The notes beneath the pieces are model-generated. The model did not search any database, had not been told where the DNA came from, and saw only the letters and a list, made by a program, of their open reading frames with translations. Positions 8,836 through 20,341 of a stretch of DNA of 64,000 nucleotides are shown here, one piece after another; position 1 is the first letter of the stretch, and each line of letters opens with the position of its first letter. This stretch comes from Doryteuthis pealeii. Its lineage: Eukaryota; Mollusca; Cephalopoda; Myopsida; Loliginidae. Made by a program: the position numbers and the translations under genes. The stretch is taken from NCBI GenBank assembly GCA_023376005.1, contig CM042157.1, positions 92,323,349 to 92,387,348 of the forward strand, written 5' to 3'.

Positions 8836-11800
8836 ATGTTCCGAATCAGTTTTCTCCGAGAATTTTACCCGCAAGTGAGAGTATTATCCTCATTTTCCCC
8901 CTCTTTGTCATTATTTTTATCATTATTCGCATTATTTTTATTAGGATTGACGTTTGATTTGGCCAACGCTCAAAGTTATAAACTTGTTCTCGACTCTTTA
9001 AATTCACCACCTGCAGTTATTCCGTCTGATCCAAGACATTTGATTTACTCTGTTCCACTGAATCAGGTGACAAGTCGTCCAACCGTTGCTTATATTCAAG
9101 ATAAAACGGGTAAAATTGTTAAATCACTAAATGACAGCATCAAAGCGTATGTTACAAGTATGGATAAATCTCAGACAAAACCAGCAGACTTGGACAAATG
9201 GCGGGATTCGGGCGGAAAACTTTGTCAATGGAGTAATCCTGATCAAGACTGGCCTGTAAGACTTAATAGGGGATTGTACCATACTGTGTGCGGATCAAGT
9301 TTAAGAACAACAACCCTGATTATGAAAATCTTCAAAGGAAAAATAATTATGGATTGGTTAATGCATGCGCATTCAGGTGGAGTATTGCCTGCAGACGACC
9401 GTTTTATAAGAATTGAAATCCCAGCATTGAATATCTTTAAAGACACAAACCTTTTCAAAATCACCGAACCAGCAGCTAGTCTAAATATTACGAAACAACC
9501 ACCGAAGTCTACGACGGCCAATACTAAGTTTGAATTATCAGCCGTAATTCTGGACAAAAGTGGCGCTCCAGTGACCGTGGGATTAGATTCTGTCGCTTAC
9601 GTGGACATTACAATCACGTATGATAGTAAACTTTTTTACCACAAGTCTGGAAAGGATATGATATTGAAATCCAGTAAAGCTCGTTTAGGCGGACCATTAG
9701 CTACTGTATACAAATCAACAAAAGATAGAGTCATTCGAAAAAGAGCTGTTAAAGGGAAGGTTGACTTTTTCGATGTTCGGATCTTAGATCCCTACTATAA
9801 TTTAAAATTAAACTTGACAATGATTATGCCAAGGGATCCTTTTCTAAGGATTCCTAATTGTGAAAAATGTTATTCTGATCTCAGCTATAAAACGTTTATC
9901 GATGATGAACTTGTCCGGTACAATATACCTCCACCAAGCGTAATGAAGGATATACCGTCAATGAAAATTACTCACTCGTTTAATGTTCACTCCCAACAGT
10001 TTGCTAAGTTAAGATATATCAGCAACTTTAAGGGTTCAGGTATAATGTATATCACTCGTAACTTCCCTATCCCAGGGCCATTAACAATAATAACTGAAGA
10101 TAAAAATGGGAATCGAATTTACTCGGGTTTTGATTCAAATTTGCCCCTGGTCGTGAAAACAACCCCACCAGATGTGTGCATTACAAGTGATTCTTCTGTT
10201 ATTTCCTATGAAGGTCTCGCTACGTTCATTGGATCGATTTGTGCTATCAAAGACTCAGTATATTTGACATTTTACTCAAAGAAAATGCCAGCAGTGAATG
10301 TGACATCACAAGAATTTGCTGTAAAGGGTGATGTACACATTGCACATTTTGACAATTTTGAATTTACAGGTGCTGGAATGAAAATATCGCCCCATATTAA
10401 TTCACTCGCACGCTTCGCTGCCACTGATATAAATAGTGGTGTAATACCTGGTGTTTTACGACCGTTTAATATGAAAATAAATATTGTTACAGTAGAAACG
10501 AAAAATCAAATTTCAAATACAATTCTTCAGTATAGGTTGATGCGCGAATTGTCAGAAAAACGTCCCAGTCATGAAATCCATGCCGCCATATTGTCAGGAA
10601 ACCCTAAGATAACGGTTGCAATGATTAGAGAATTGTTTAACCACGGAGTGACGCAAATTTCATTGGACGAAAAAGGTGAAATATTCACAGACTTCCCTTT
10701 GTTCAACAGAGTCTGTTGGAATTCAAGACAAATATATTATTCTTTTCTCAAATTCTGCAAAGAAAGATATTGGACCCAAATGATTGTCTTGGCAACCAAA
10801 ACCATCAGGAAATCTCGTTCCCTTCGTCGGTTCGCACGTGTTCTAGGGATAGAATTGACAGAGATAATGATCGATCCTAAAAAAGTTCAGTGGAAAGCTG
10901 AAGAGCCAGATGTGAATAACATTTTAAGGGACACTATGAGGGCAGCGAAGAAAAAAGAAGTTAAAGTGATTGTATGTTATGCTAACAAGACGGAAATGCC
11001 GGCCATATTACATTTCGCTAAGAATGAAGGCTTATCATCGAAGGAAGGTTATCAATGGGTTTTTGTAAGCGACAATGCCTGGGCATTTCCCTTCAACAAT
11101 TCGTTGATATGCGATGATTTTCCAGAATGTACTACTGTTTTTGGAGGGAGTATCTTATTTACTGAGACTTATAACACAAGCTTCATGCAAACAAAAGACT
11201 GGGAAAGAGTGCTGGGTTACTATTTCTCGACTGACAAATCAATATACCTTGGATCAAAGTCTGTGTATCCAAATACTGATACAAGTGCGAGGATGGCCTT
11301 AGGATATGATGCCGTCTGGTTATATTCTGAAGCTCTCACGAGTGTAGTTTCCAAGGGCCTTACGGCAACAACAAAAATGATTACTGAAGAACTGAGAAGA
11401 GTGACAATTGAAGGTCTATCAGGTACTTTAAAACTAGATACAAATGGAGACAGGGAGGGATTCCGGGCCGATATTCGAATAATCAATGCTACAAAACCTA
11501 AACAACCCATGGAAATAGTCGCTCCTTTATTCAAATATATTATGCTGATGCCCGAAGGGATTGTAGAATATATATACGATGATGGTAAAAACACGCATTT
11601 CACTAATGAATCAATTTTACATCTAAGACTCCCCGTGTCGTCAATTTATAATATACACAGATTCAGGTCAAAAAGTGGTAGGGTGAGCAAAAAAGATTTT
11701 CATCTTATAAGATACGATAATGAATCATGGCCATCAAGAGATATCATGCGCAAGGAGAAGACACTTCCACCGTTTACTTGCAGTCATCCTTGTGGAACTA

Positions 11801-12867
11801 ATTCCTCGGAATTCAATGTAAATGTATATAATATGGGAGTGTGCATTTCAATGGACGTGTGTAAATGCTATGATGGATACTATGGAACTTATTGTGAGAA
11901 GAAAGTCTGCAAGTGTTCTCATGGTCAGTGCAATAGACCATACGAGTGTATATGTTACGAAGGTTACACGGGTGATGAATGTAAAACTCCCATTTGTCAT
12001 AATTGCGTAAATGGTAAATGTATTGAACCAGACAATTGCGAATGTTCTAAGAATTACTGGGTCGGTGAAGACTGTAATATTCATTTGGCAGCAATTCTGG
12101 TTCCGTTTTTCATTCTCCAGGCTGCATTCATTTATCTTAGCTACACATTTTCTATTTTAATTCGAAAACGGATTGAACGTGCAACCGCTCTCTCAAATCT
12201 TGATTGGTTGGTTGACTGGGAAGAGGTGATTTTAGTAGATAAGCATTCCTCTTCAACAAAGAGTATGTCATTTGCAAGTAGCACAGGGAATATGTCGAAC
12301 GCTTCTTGCAGCTGGAAGAAACGAAAATGGTATTTGAAGAAAATAAAATCTAATACAGTCGAATATGATGACATAAATATGCGTTTGGAAATGGTCGAAT
12401 TGATTACTCTACACCATCAGAACTTAATCACGTACGGAGGAGCGTGTCTTGTTAATCCTAATGTGTGTTTTCTTGTAGAACCAACCCAGAAAGGTAGTTT
12501 GGAGGACGTATTAATGAATGAAACGATACATCTCGATTGGAATTTCCGGTTCTCTTTCTTAAAAGATATTTGTCGTGGAATGAATTTTCTGCATACTAAA
12601 ACAAAAATCGGTTCACATGGTCGCCTCAAATCCTCAAACTGCTTATTGGATAATCGTTGGTGCGTTAGAATAACCGATTTTGGTGCACCAACGATTCGCT
12701 ATGGCCCTTACTTGATAGAAAAAACCGAAGAAGAAAAGCAGAAGAATACTTTTCAATGCAAGAAGCGTTACTCTGGACAGCACCAGAATTATTGGAAACC
12801 GCGTCATGCCTCGATGATATTCGTATGGGTACTCAAGAAGGTGATGCATACTCATTTGGTATTTTAG
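8836..12867 (+). CDS. rGC-A upstream frame (ectodomain, membrane span, part of kinase homology)
   Basis: If the frameshift is real, this 1,343-residue product ends inside the kinase-homology domain after about 45 out-of-frame residues. It would keep the ligand domain, EGF-like stalk and membrane span but no cyclase, so it could act only as a binding or dominant partner. The frame from 12756 to 13949 carries the remaining kinase-homology lobe, helix and cyclase and has no promoter of its own that I can see. Confidence 0.6.
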   Translation: MFRISFLREFYPQVRVLSSFSPSLSLFLSLFALFLLGLTFDLANAQSYKLVLDSLNSPPAVIPSDPRHLIYSVPLNQVTSRPTVAYIQDKTGKIVKSLNDSIKAYVTSMDKSQTKPADLDKWRDSGGKLCQWSNPDQDWPVRLNRGLYHTVCGSSLRTTTLIMKIFKGKIIMDWLMHAHSGGVLPADDRFIRIEIPALNIFKDTNLFKITEPAASLNITKQPPKSTTANTKFELSAVILDKSGAPVTVGLDSVAYVDITITYDSKLFYHKSGKDMILKSSKARLGGPLATVYKSTKDRVIRKRAVKGKVDFFDVRILDPYYNLKLNLTMIMPRDPFLRIPNCEKCYSDLSYKTFIDDELVRYNIPPPSVMKDIPSMKITHSFNVHSQQFAKLRYISNFKGSGIMYITRNFPIPGPLTIITEDKNGNRIYSGFDSNLPLVVKTTPPDVCITSDSSVISYEGLATFIGSICAIKDSVYLTFYSKKMPAVNVTSQEFAVKGDVHIAHFDNFEFTGAGMKISPHINSLARFAATDINSGVIPGVLRPFNMKINIVTVETKNQISNTILQYRLMRELSEKRPSHEIHAAILSGNPKITVAMIRELFNHGVTQISLDEKGEIFTDFPLFNRVCWNSRQIYYSFLKFCKERYWTQMIVLATKTIRKSRSLRRFARVLGIELTEIMIDPKKVQWKAEEPDVNNILRDTMRAAKKKEVKVIVCYANKTEMPAILHFAKNEGLSSKEGYQWVFVSDNAWAFPFNNSLICDDFPECTTVFGGSILFTETYNTSFMQTKDWERVLGYYFSTDKSIYLGSKSVYPNTDTSARMALGYDAVWLYSEALTSVVSKGLTATTKMITEELRRVTIEGLSGTLKLDTNGDREGFRADIRIINATKPKQPMEIVAPLFKYIMLMPEGIVEYIYDDGKNTHFTNESILHLRLPVSSIYNIHRFRSKSGRVSKKDFHLIRYDNESWPSRDIMRKEKTLPPFTCSHPCGTNSSEFNVNVYNMGVCISMDVCKCYDGYYGTYCEKKVCKCSHGQCNRPYECICYEGYTGDECKTPICHNCVNGKCIEPDNCECSKNYWVGEDCNIHLAAILVPFFILQAAFIYLSYTFSILIRKRIERATALSNLDWLVDWEEVILVDKHSSSTKSMSFASSTGNMSNASCSWKKRKWYLKKIKSNTVEYDDINMRLEMVELITLHHQNLITYGGACLVNPNVCFLVEPTQKGSLEDVLMNETIHLDWNFRFSFLKDICRGMNFLHTKTKIGSHGRLKSSNCLLDNRWCVRITDFGAPTIRYGPYLIEKTEEEKQKNTFQCKKRYSGQHQNYWKPRHASMIFVWVLKKVMHTHLVF
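12734..12737 (+). other. Frameshift site in rGC-A
   Basis: Aligning GAAGAAAAGCAGAAG with the paralogue's GCTGAAAAAGCAGGA shows one A missing from a homopolymer run. Restoring the length would rejoin the two frames with family-like sequence on both sides. Confidence 0.85.
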
Positions 12868-13980
12868 TAACAGAAATCGCTACACGGGACGTGCCATTTG
12901 CGTACGAACGTGGTTACCTGTCTACTTGTGCAATGATTGACTTAATCGTAAATCAAGACGATCCAGCAGTGGAAACAGATTTAGAAATTTGGGAATCACT
13001 CGAGATTGATTCAAAAGTAGTTCGCCCTTACATTCATCCTGATTATCTCCCAGAAGGAAGATCAGCTCAAGATAAACTTCTGAAAATGCTTGACAATGCA
13101 TGGGACAATGATCCACTTGCAAGGTTTACATTTCAAAAATTAACAAGTGTACTCGACCATATATTTCCAACTAAAGAAGAACTAATGGACAATTTGATGA
13201 GTTTGTTAGAATCCTATTCGAAAAATCTAGAAAAACTTGTTGTCGAGAGAACCGATGCTTTAGAAATAGAAAAGACTAAAGTCGAAAATATTGTGAGTCA
13301 AATGTTGCCTAAAAAAGTAATTGACGAATTGAAGAATGGCAACAAAATAGAACCCGAAGATTTTGAATGTGTCACTGTTTATTACAGTGATATTGTTGGT
13401 TTTACATCAATTGCAAAAAGTATCCAACCGATGCAAGTAGTGGATCTTTTGAATGATTTGTATATTCTGTTTGATGGTATTTTATCACAATATGATGTAT
13501 ATAAAGTGGAGACCATTGGTGATGCTTATGTCGTAGCAAGTGGAGTTCCAACATTAAATGACAACTTACACGCCGGTGAGATTGCCACCGCAGCCATGGA
13601 TGTAATGTCAGCAATAATGACTAAGAAAATTTCTCACTTACCTCATGTTAAATTACAAATTCGATTAGGTATCAATACAGGGCCTGTAGTTGCTGGTGTG
13701 GTTGGTCTGAAGATGCCTCGTTATACCTTATTCGGAGAGACTATGCAGATAGCTGCCACTATGGAATCTTCATCAAAGGCAATGTATATTCAAGTGTCTG
13801 AAGACACTGTAAAGATTCTTGAAGAACTTGGAGGCTATTCGCTGAAGTATCGTGGGGCCATGACAGTTTGCGGAAGAAAACTTGAAACCTATTGGCTGAC
13901 TGGGAAAAGAGGATACAATAAACCACTTCCTGGATTTGAACAAGAGTAAAAACGAAAACTAAAATGAATGTAATTTGTCC

Positions 13981-14081
13981 AATAAATTTGTTGTTTTCCT
14001 ACACTGCTTGGACAAAGTAATTCATTTAAAAAAAAATCTGTTTTCTCTTCTGATATTTTTGTTGAATATAAAAGAAATAAA
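13981..14081 (+). terminator. rGC-A poly(A) signals
   Basis: AATAAA at 13981 and at 14076. The second lies in a block (ATAAAAGAAATAA) that is also present after rGC-B, so the shared 3'UTR probably ends near 14100. Confidence 0.6.
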
Positions 14082-14104
14082 CTCATTCCGTGTCTGTTGT
14101 TTCA

Positions 14105-17100
14105 TGTTAATAAAAGTAAAGGTGTTTTTGTTGACACTGTTTCACCATTTAATCAGATAAATCAATCGAAATAGTTGATTTATTTGATATTACACCTAAT
14201 TACTATTACTACACATTTCAAAGTAGGCATATCATAAATATATATATAAGGCAATAACGTATCTCCTTTTAGGACTCCAATGACAATATGCACACACATA
14301 AACACGCACAAATATACTTACATTATCATCATGTCCCGTTGACTGTGTTTGATATGAGAGAAATAGTTTAGAGAATGCAAGCCAGCTTATTCTAGTAGAT
14401 ATAATAAAAACTAAACATTTTACAAATGTTGTGTTTCGCTAATATATGTAGAAGAGTTAAGTGTTTTTTCTAAACAAACTGTTTTAGCCGAGACACATCT
14501 AAAAGTAAGTAGGTTGTCGTCGATCAAAATGGAACAAATGCAACGAGAGATATTTTGACGAAATTTCAATTTAGTTTAATCTGAGGCTGAATTTTCTATG
14601 ATTCAGTTTTCATTCAAACGTATTTTTTCGGAATGTGTTCAAAAGACATGAAAATGAAATTCAAGTCCTCGGATCTCCAGCACCCCGCTGAATATTCTAA
14701 CCGTCATGAACAATGCTGTTGTGTGGATGGTTTTGATACTTACTCTGATTTTCAATTCCTTCAGACTTTTTTTCCAAACGCACCAATTACAATTAGTATC
14801 AGTGTCACCCTCATGTTCCGCATTTTGTTGTTGTTGTTTTATAGCAAAGTCCAAGTATTTGTCTATCTTCTCGCTTTATTTCGCTTTCACTCTTTCTTTC
14901 CTGATATTTAACACTGGGTCTGGTCTATTGGCTGGAATTCGGTGATCCATGTGTATCTCAAAATTCCAGAGAATCTAATGCGTCTCATTTTCTAGGACGG
15001 ATTGTAGTTTGTGCATATACCATTGTTAGTATGGTTAAATTTTGATGTCTTGCGCAATTCTCAGTGTAGAAGTTATCCTCCAGATATAGAAACAATGATA
15101 CTCACCATCGCAGTGGGGTTCTAACTACCGTCGAGTTAGCAGACGAGAACAACAGGCAAGCTGTAACTTAATACAGTCCTTGCATGCTGCTGGCATAATG
15201 CAAAGTGGTGGCTGAAGAGTGAGTACTTATCCCTGTTCTTACTAACCCTGAAACCCAACAGCCAATCAGAACTCAGGAAATGAACTTGCCTGAGTTCATA
15301 ATGGAACAATCCAAAGTTCCATATAAGCCACCTACCAAACTCTAGTTTTAGTCTTGCATTCATCTTGTAACAGAGTTGAATACTTTACACAAAATCCAAC
15401 ACCCAGTGGATCACCTTTTCCCAATTAATCATGCCCATTCTACTTTTGTGATAGTTTGATTAACCGGTGACCGGAGATATGCAAAACGAACCAATGTGAA
15501 GTTACGGGAAACGAGGTCGAAGGGCGTCTCGCCGGGGCTAGAAAGAACACAATCGCATAAGAGTAGTTGTTAAAGGAAAGGCTACGATATGAAACGAGGT
15601 CAAAGGCTGAAGATAGCCAATCGCACACCACTAGTCGGTGAAGGGTTGACTATGCCAGGGTCCGCAAGGAATTGCGAGCATGCTGAAGAAATGACTGAGT
15701 GTTGTCCTGATAAGGACAGTAGCTGGAACAGGGCCCTGAAAATGATCGTTTGCCGGAAGAGCCGGCTCGCCTGAAGAAGGCCGGATCAGGGTCGTTAGGA
15801 GACTGGATCGTGTGCGGTTCGCCGGTAGGTAGGGGTACCGCAGGAACGTAGGCAGCAAGGAGACCGGGGCAGAGCCGAGCTGGAAGCAGGAGACCAAGGC
15901 AGAGCCGAGCTGAAGGATCGAAGCGGAGTCGAAGCTGGATGATGGCCAGGCAGAGACCAGAGACAAAAAAGGGTGCCACAAGTGTGTAAAGCTGGAGAGC
16001 TCGCCACAAACTGGAATTTCTTTACTGATCAAGGCAAATTGAGAGGGTTCATTCAAGCCACCGAGGTAGCGAACTCGGCCCACTAAGCACCGTGCCGAAG
16101 GACAAGAACTGGGGTGCAAGCTAAGGCTCCCCCCCCCCAAAAAAAAATGGGTGCCGGAACCGTCGAAGAAACCGTGTGAAAACTTTTAGAAGAGAGAGGT
16201 CAATAAGAGTTGCGGCCCTTTAATTAGATCTATTTGTTTTAGACACAGATTGTGGTTGGTGCTGTTACTTCCTTGCCAAATAGCAGCAGTAGCAGATAGG
16301 CTGACTTCCTGTTTCCCAAATTTGGGCGCCAAATTCAACAGACACGAGAAAGAATTTGAATGGAACGGTTCGATTCTCTCTGTCTCCGTTGGCAGAGTCA
16401 ACGTTAAATTTTGTGTGCCGGGATAAGATAAAGATTGTTAAAACAAGAGTAAGTTTTTTCATGGTCTTTCCCAGAATTGTTTTTGAATATTTGGAGTATC
16501 CAAATATTATATTTTAACTCACGGAGTTGGTTATTTTCTTTTTCCGAGGAAATGAAAAATTTGTTAATTATTTGGTTGCATATTTGGTATACCTAAATAT
16601 CGCGTTTATCTCACAGAGGAGAAGAAAAATTATTGTAAAATTGATTTGAAAGTAAATTTTATGAACTATAAACTTTCTTCAGTGAAGAAAGTAAAACATT
16701 GTGCAGGACGAAATTGTCCATTTTAATTTTTAAAAAAAGCAGAAACTTTGGTCCTTTTTTCAACTGAAGAACAACTCGACACAGCTAGAATTTAGCCAGC
16801 TATGGTAGCAGTGAACACCCAAGATGTAAGGGAGGAACCACCGTGTGAGTCTTCACCCGTACAAAGAATTCGCCTGCTTGCCACCCGGCGATAGAAGAAA
16901 AATAACTTTTGTATACTGTATAATTTGAATTGTAATTGTATAACTAAGTAGAAACCCATTTTGTGTGTTTTTTTGTTTGTTTGGTTGGGTTTTTTTTTGT
17001 TTATTTTCAAGTTTTTGAATTTTTCAGTTTTTTTCTTATTGTGTATAAATTTGTTATTTTGGTACTTAGAAGTCTTCGGGTCGATTTCGGCAGGTGGACT

Positions 17101-17480
17101 AACTTGCAACAGGAATAAATTTTCATTTTAGGCTTACAACCGCTATTTTTATTCTTATTTTCCTAATTTCCACTCTTGCCATTTTTTGTTTGTTTTAAAT
17201 TCGGGCCTTACTACTATGTAAGGTGCTAGTTTTATCTCGAAGAGACAAGTTCGAGGTAAAATTCTGAAAACCGTTCTTATCCGCTAATTCAAGACAACAA
17301 CACAACCGTGTTTGTGTTGATTAGCATTGACCAAGCAGAATTCATTTCCTATTACCGGTTCAAGTAGAATTTTTCCAGGTGAATTCCTTGGGCTGTTAGC
17401 AATCGTTTGTTAACTTTCTTACCGGTGCTTATTATAATGTCCATAAAAATGCATGTTTGTAACAAATTGTAAGTTTTCTA
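14105..17480. other. No gene seen; GC-richer stretch at 15450-16130
   Basis: 14105-15100 is plain AT-rich sequence. 15450-16130 is GC-richer with degenerate internal repeats (GCAGAGCCGAGCTG twice near 15870-15912) and long overlapping frames on - that lack domains. 16320 has TTTGGGCGCCAAA, which resembles an E2F site or an LTR primer-binding site; neither is supported by context. 16780-17100 holds T-rich low complexity. Confidence 0.55.
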
Positions 17481-18000
17481 GCCAGTTGAGAAAGTTCAAG
17501 TTCGCTTAGAACGGAAGCGTGGGCGAGTCGTGTTTGCTGGCTGACTGGCCCAGTTTGAAGAAACAGAAAGTGGAAGAAGGAATCTAAGATTTTGTGGCGA
17601 GAGAAACCACGAACGTAATAGTTCGAAGCGTGCACGACTGTGTTTGGCATGCAGAACGAAGATCAGAGGCGAGTGGGGAGATTGAACTCGCATTCTCCTG
17701 ATCGTGAGTCGTGGCCCGACGTATGGGAATGACTAAACTATCCAGAGTGGCCAGGATGTGAAGAATTGACGCGTGCTGATTAATGTCACACGTGCTGGTC
17801 AGAGGAAGGATCCCGGATGAACACTGTAATTGTGTATATATTTGACCAGCTCTGAGAAACCGCGGGGAAAGCTCGCAGTAGCATTTTGACTGTGGTGACG
17901 AGTGGACGAGAGACAAGACCTTATGATAGTATTGGTGAGAAGAGTGCAGCATTGCTGGGAGAGTAAAATCCTCGGACTTAACTGTGCCCCCAGAGAACAT
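17480..18000 (+). repeat. LTR- or promoter-like repeat, diverged copy 1
   Basis: It aligns loosely with 38975-39445. Both have in the same order a CGAACTCGCAT/CGAACCTGCTT-like block, GTGGCCNGGATGTG, a GCGTGCTG block, CACGTGCTG, a GGATCCCGGATG/GAGCCCGGATG block, a TATA-like TGTATATATTTG/TGTATTTAAAGG box, and a C-rich end. There is no coding sequence. An old LTR is my best guess. Confidence 0.4.
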
Positions 18001-20040
18001 TCATATTACAGATTTTAAGCACCGTAGTATTACAGGTGCGACAATACCACTATGGCCTAGTGTTTTCCAGTTTGGTACTTTCTTAGGTGTTGCTTTTAGC
18101 GAGTCCAGATGTATGTCTGTTTCGGGGCCTTCTTCAAGTCCCTACAATTCTTTTTTTTATGTTATTTATCCATTCCGCCTTTCTGTTATGTGAAAATTTA
18201 GAAAAGGGAATGGCGATCCTGTTTCACCGGACACTAGCAGCAGTCCCTTATGGTCACATGATGCCAACTATAAAAGAGGGGGCACCGAAGAATTCGGCCT
18301 CTTTTTGCCTCTACCATTGGCTAGCAACACTTGATCCGTATCGTTAAAAGCCCAAGACGGCGACGATTTGGTATCCTCACAACGTTAGAAGCTAGAGCGG
18401 CGAACGCACACCAAAAACAATTTCTACAGGGCTCAACAAGTTACGAGGAACAGAACTCTCAAGGATTACAGATAAGTTCCGCAAGCATTTAACTGCAACC
18501 TTTAACCCTTTAATTACATTTAATTCCCCTTAAACTACATTTAACAACCTTTTACCTACTGTAGCGTTAGTTTCGTATTTGCCTGGGAGAGTTGTCTGCC
18601 CGGTTTAGTTTGCTGGTGCCCGCTAGGGGAATTAGTATTTAAGCGGCTGGTTCAAAAGGTTTCTGCCTCTTTTCCTGTTCCAGTAACTACGAGACACATG
18701 GAGTAGACACGGTCTACTCCTTCTCGTTGGGGCTTTTGGTCCCACTTACATTACTGTAAGTTATTTACAGCATGGACTATCGCTAGTCTCATGCCTGTAC
18801 TTTTTGTATATCTTGTACCATTCATGAATGTGTGTTTATCTGTCTACATGTAACTTTGTTTTACTCATGTACCTTGTATCTCGTCATATCCATGTGCTGT
18901 ACTATATTAAATGTTTTGTCTGTTAACCTTCGTCGGAGTTTTGTATATCAAGTATATAACTCAAAACCTTTCTTACACTACCAAACACATTGAACTCTTT
19001 GAACTCCTTTTGGGCTCTTTCGACTCTTTTGAACTCTTTTGGTTGTTTTACATTATGTATATTCCTGTTTGATATTTGTTTTATTGTTCAGTAAACATTT
19101 TCTTGTATAAAAGTCGTTTGTATCCTTTCTTCAAAAGCAGCACCCATCTCCTCACTGCGTTCGAAGTACGGTTTATTCTCTTACAAAACGTAGAATCTAA
19201 ACAGTGCCTTTCCGGGGACAAGAATCCCCATAGTTATGTTCTTTTCCTTTTCATATTTTAATCCAGAAAAGTTTTCTCTCCTTTAAATTCGGTTGTTTAT
19301 TAATCTTTATGCATTCTTCTCCGATCTGCTGGTAGAATTTTCATTATTTTGAAAGGTTCTCTTTTGCTTATATGAATTGCTTCTGTTACGGAATCTTTGG
19401 GATCTTCTTTCTTCCGCCAATATATTTTGGTTGATTCAAGAGAATTATTGTGCTACTATTGTTGATCTACTCACTGAGAGATTTAAAAAATATATAACTT
19501 AACGATGTTTGTAATTCTTAAGATCTTTTAAATCAACAATGGCCACCATTAACATTAGTTGATATTATTTATTGATGTTAATGGCCTCTGTGGATAAAGA
19601 GCACTGTGGGAAATCTGCGGTCCCAAATACCGATAAGAAATAAATAAAAGACAAGACAATGGTTGTATATTTAAAAAGTGTTAAATGGTGGGAAAGATTG
19701 CTAAAACGACTTAGCGGTCGTAAGTCTCATATATATATATATATATAAGTATCAATTTCGTAACACTTATCTTTCCGTAGAGTTTTTGAAGCTTCTATGC
19801 CGGTCGTTGTAGTTGTCATTTGTAGTTCGGGTCTGCTGCTGTGTTGGTTCACCCAATGTTGGGGTATGTCTGTGTTGAACTGTTGTATCAACCGTCTGTG
19901 CTGTTCGACAGCTTTTTGTGGTCCATCCTTTCGTTCCTAAAAGTATTTACGGTATTCGAAGGGGCTTTTATTTCCCCGTAGTCGTTGGCAAATTGTCGGA
20001 CAAAGAAGAACAAACACAAAAGTAGAATGCAGACACTGTA
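18000..20040. other. No gene seen; TATA-like boxes near 18270 and 18646
   Basis: Two short promoter-like stretches (CTATAAAAGAGGG at about 18269, GTATTTAAGCGG at about 18643) lie in sequence without domain-bearing frames. 19731-19747 is a short (TA)n. Probably more decayed LTR-type sequence. Confidence 0.4.
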
Positions 20041-20066
20041 TTACAAAATTTACAAGGTTTACAAAA

Positions 20067-20341
20067 GTACAAGGATTTACAAAAGGGTTTAACAACAAAA
20101 AGGGGTACAAGGATTTACAAAAGGGTTTAACAACAAAAAGGGGTACAAGGATTTACAAAAGGTTTAACAACAAAAAGGGGGTACAAGGATTTACAAAAGG
20201 GTTTAACAACAAAGGGGTACAAGGGGTTTACAACAAAAAGGGGTACAAGGATTTACAAAAGGGTTTAACAACAAAAGGGGGTACAAGGATTTACAAAAGG
20301 GTACAAGGATTTACAAAAGGGTTTAACAACAAAAAAGGGTT
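20067..20341. repeat. 39-bp minisatellite, about seven units
   Basis: The unit is GTACAAGGATTTACAAAAGG followed by a GTTTAACAACAAAAAGGGG-like half. It repeats head to tail with small length changes and some half units near 20220 and 20290. Confidence 0.9.

Larger units (their letters stand above)
8836..13949 (+). pseudogene. rGC-A: receptor guanylate cyclase-like, intronless, one frameshift
   Basis: A single-exon receptor that would be about 1,704 residues if the frame were continuous. I start at 8836 because the paralogue's ATG aligns there; an in-frame ATG also exists at 8776. Order: hydrophobic signal (residues about 15-42), N-terminal region with an Ig-like LNITKQPP...D-K-S-G block, an extra ~246-residue block absent from rGC-B, PBP1/ANF-receptor-type domain (10560-11490), three EGF-like cysteine clusters (11770-12075), membrane span (about 12088-12155), kinase homology with HGRLKSSNCLLD and TDFG (12300-13180), signalling helix, and cyclase domain (13370-13900). 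The cyclase keeps both metal Asp residues (YSDIVGFT, TIGDAY) but has Q and T where N and R stabilise the transition state, and T for the guanine-contacting Cys. Frame is lost at 12734-12737, where four A stand against five in rGC-B; the upstream frame stops at 12867. It could be a pseudogene, an allele or an assembly error. Confidence 0.85.

Noticed and set aside
15631..16140. Long overlapping - strand frames in GC-richer sequence
   Set aside because: Three frames are open at once with biased composition and no domain, as expected for chance in GC-rich DNA.
16318..16332. GGGCGCCAAA as a retroviral-type primer-binding site
   Set aside because: No LTR edge or polypurine tract in the right place.
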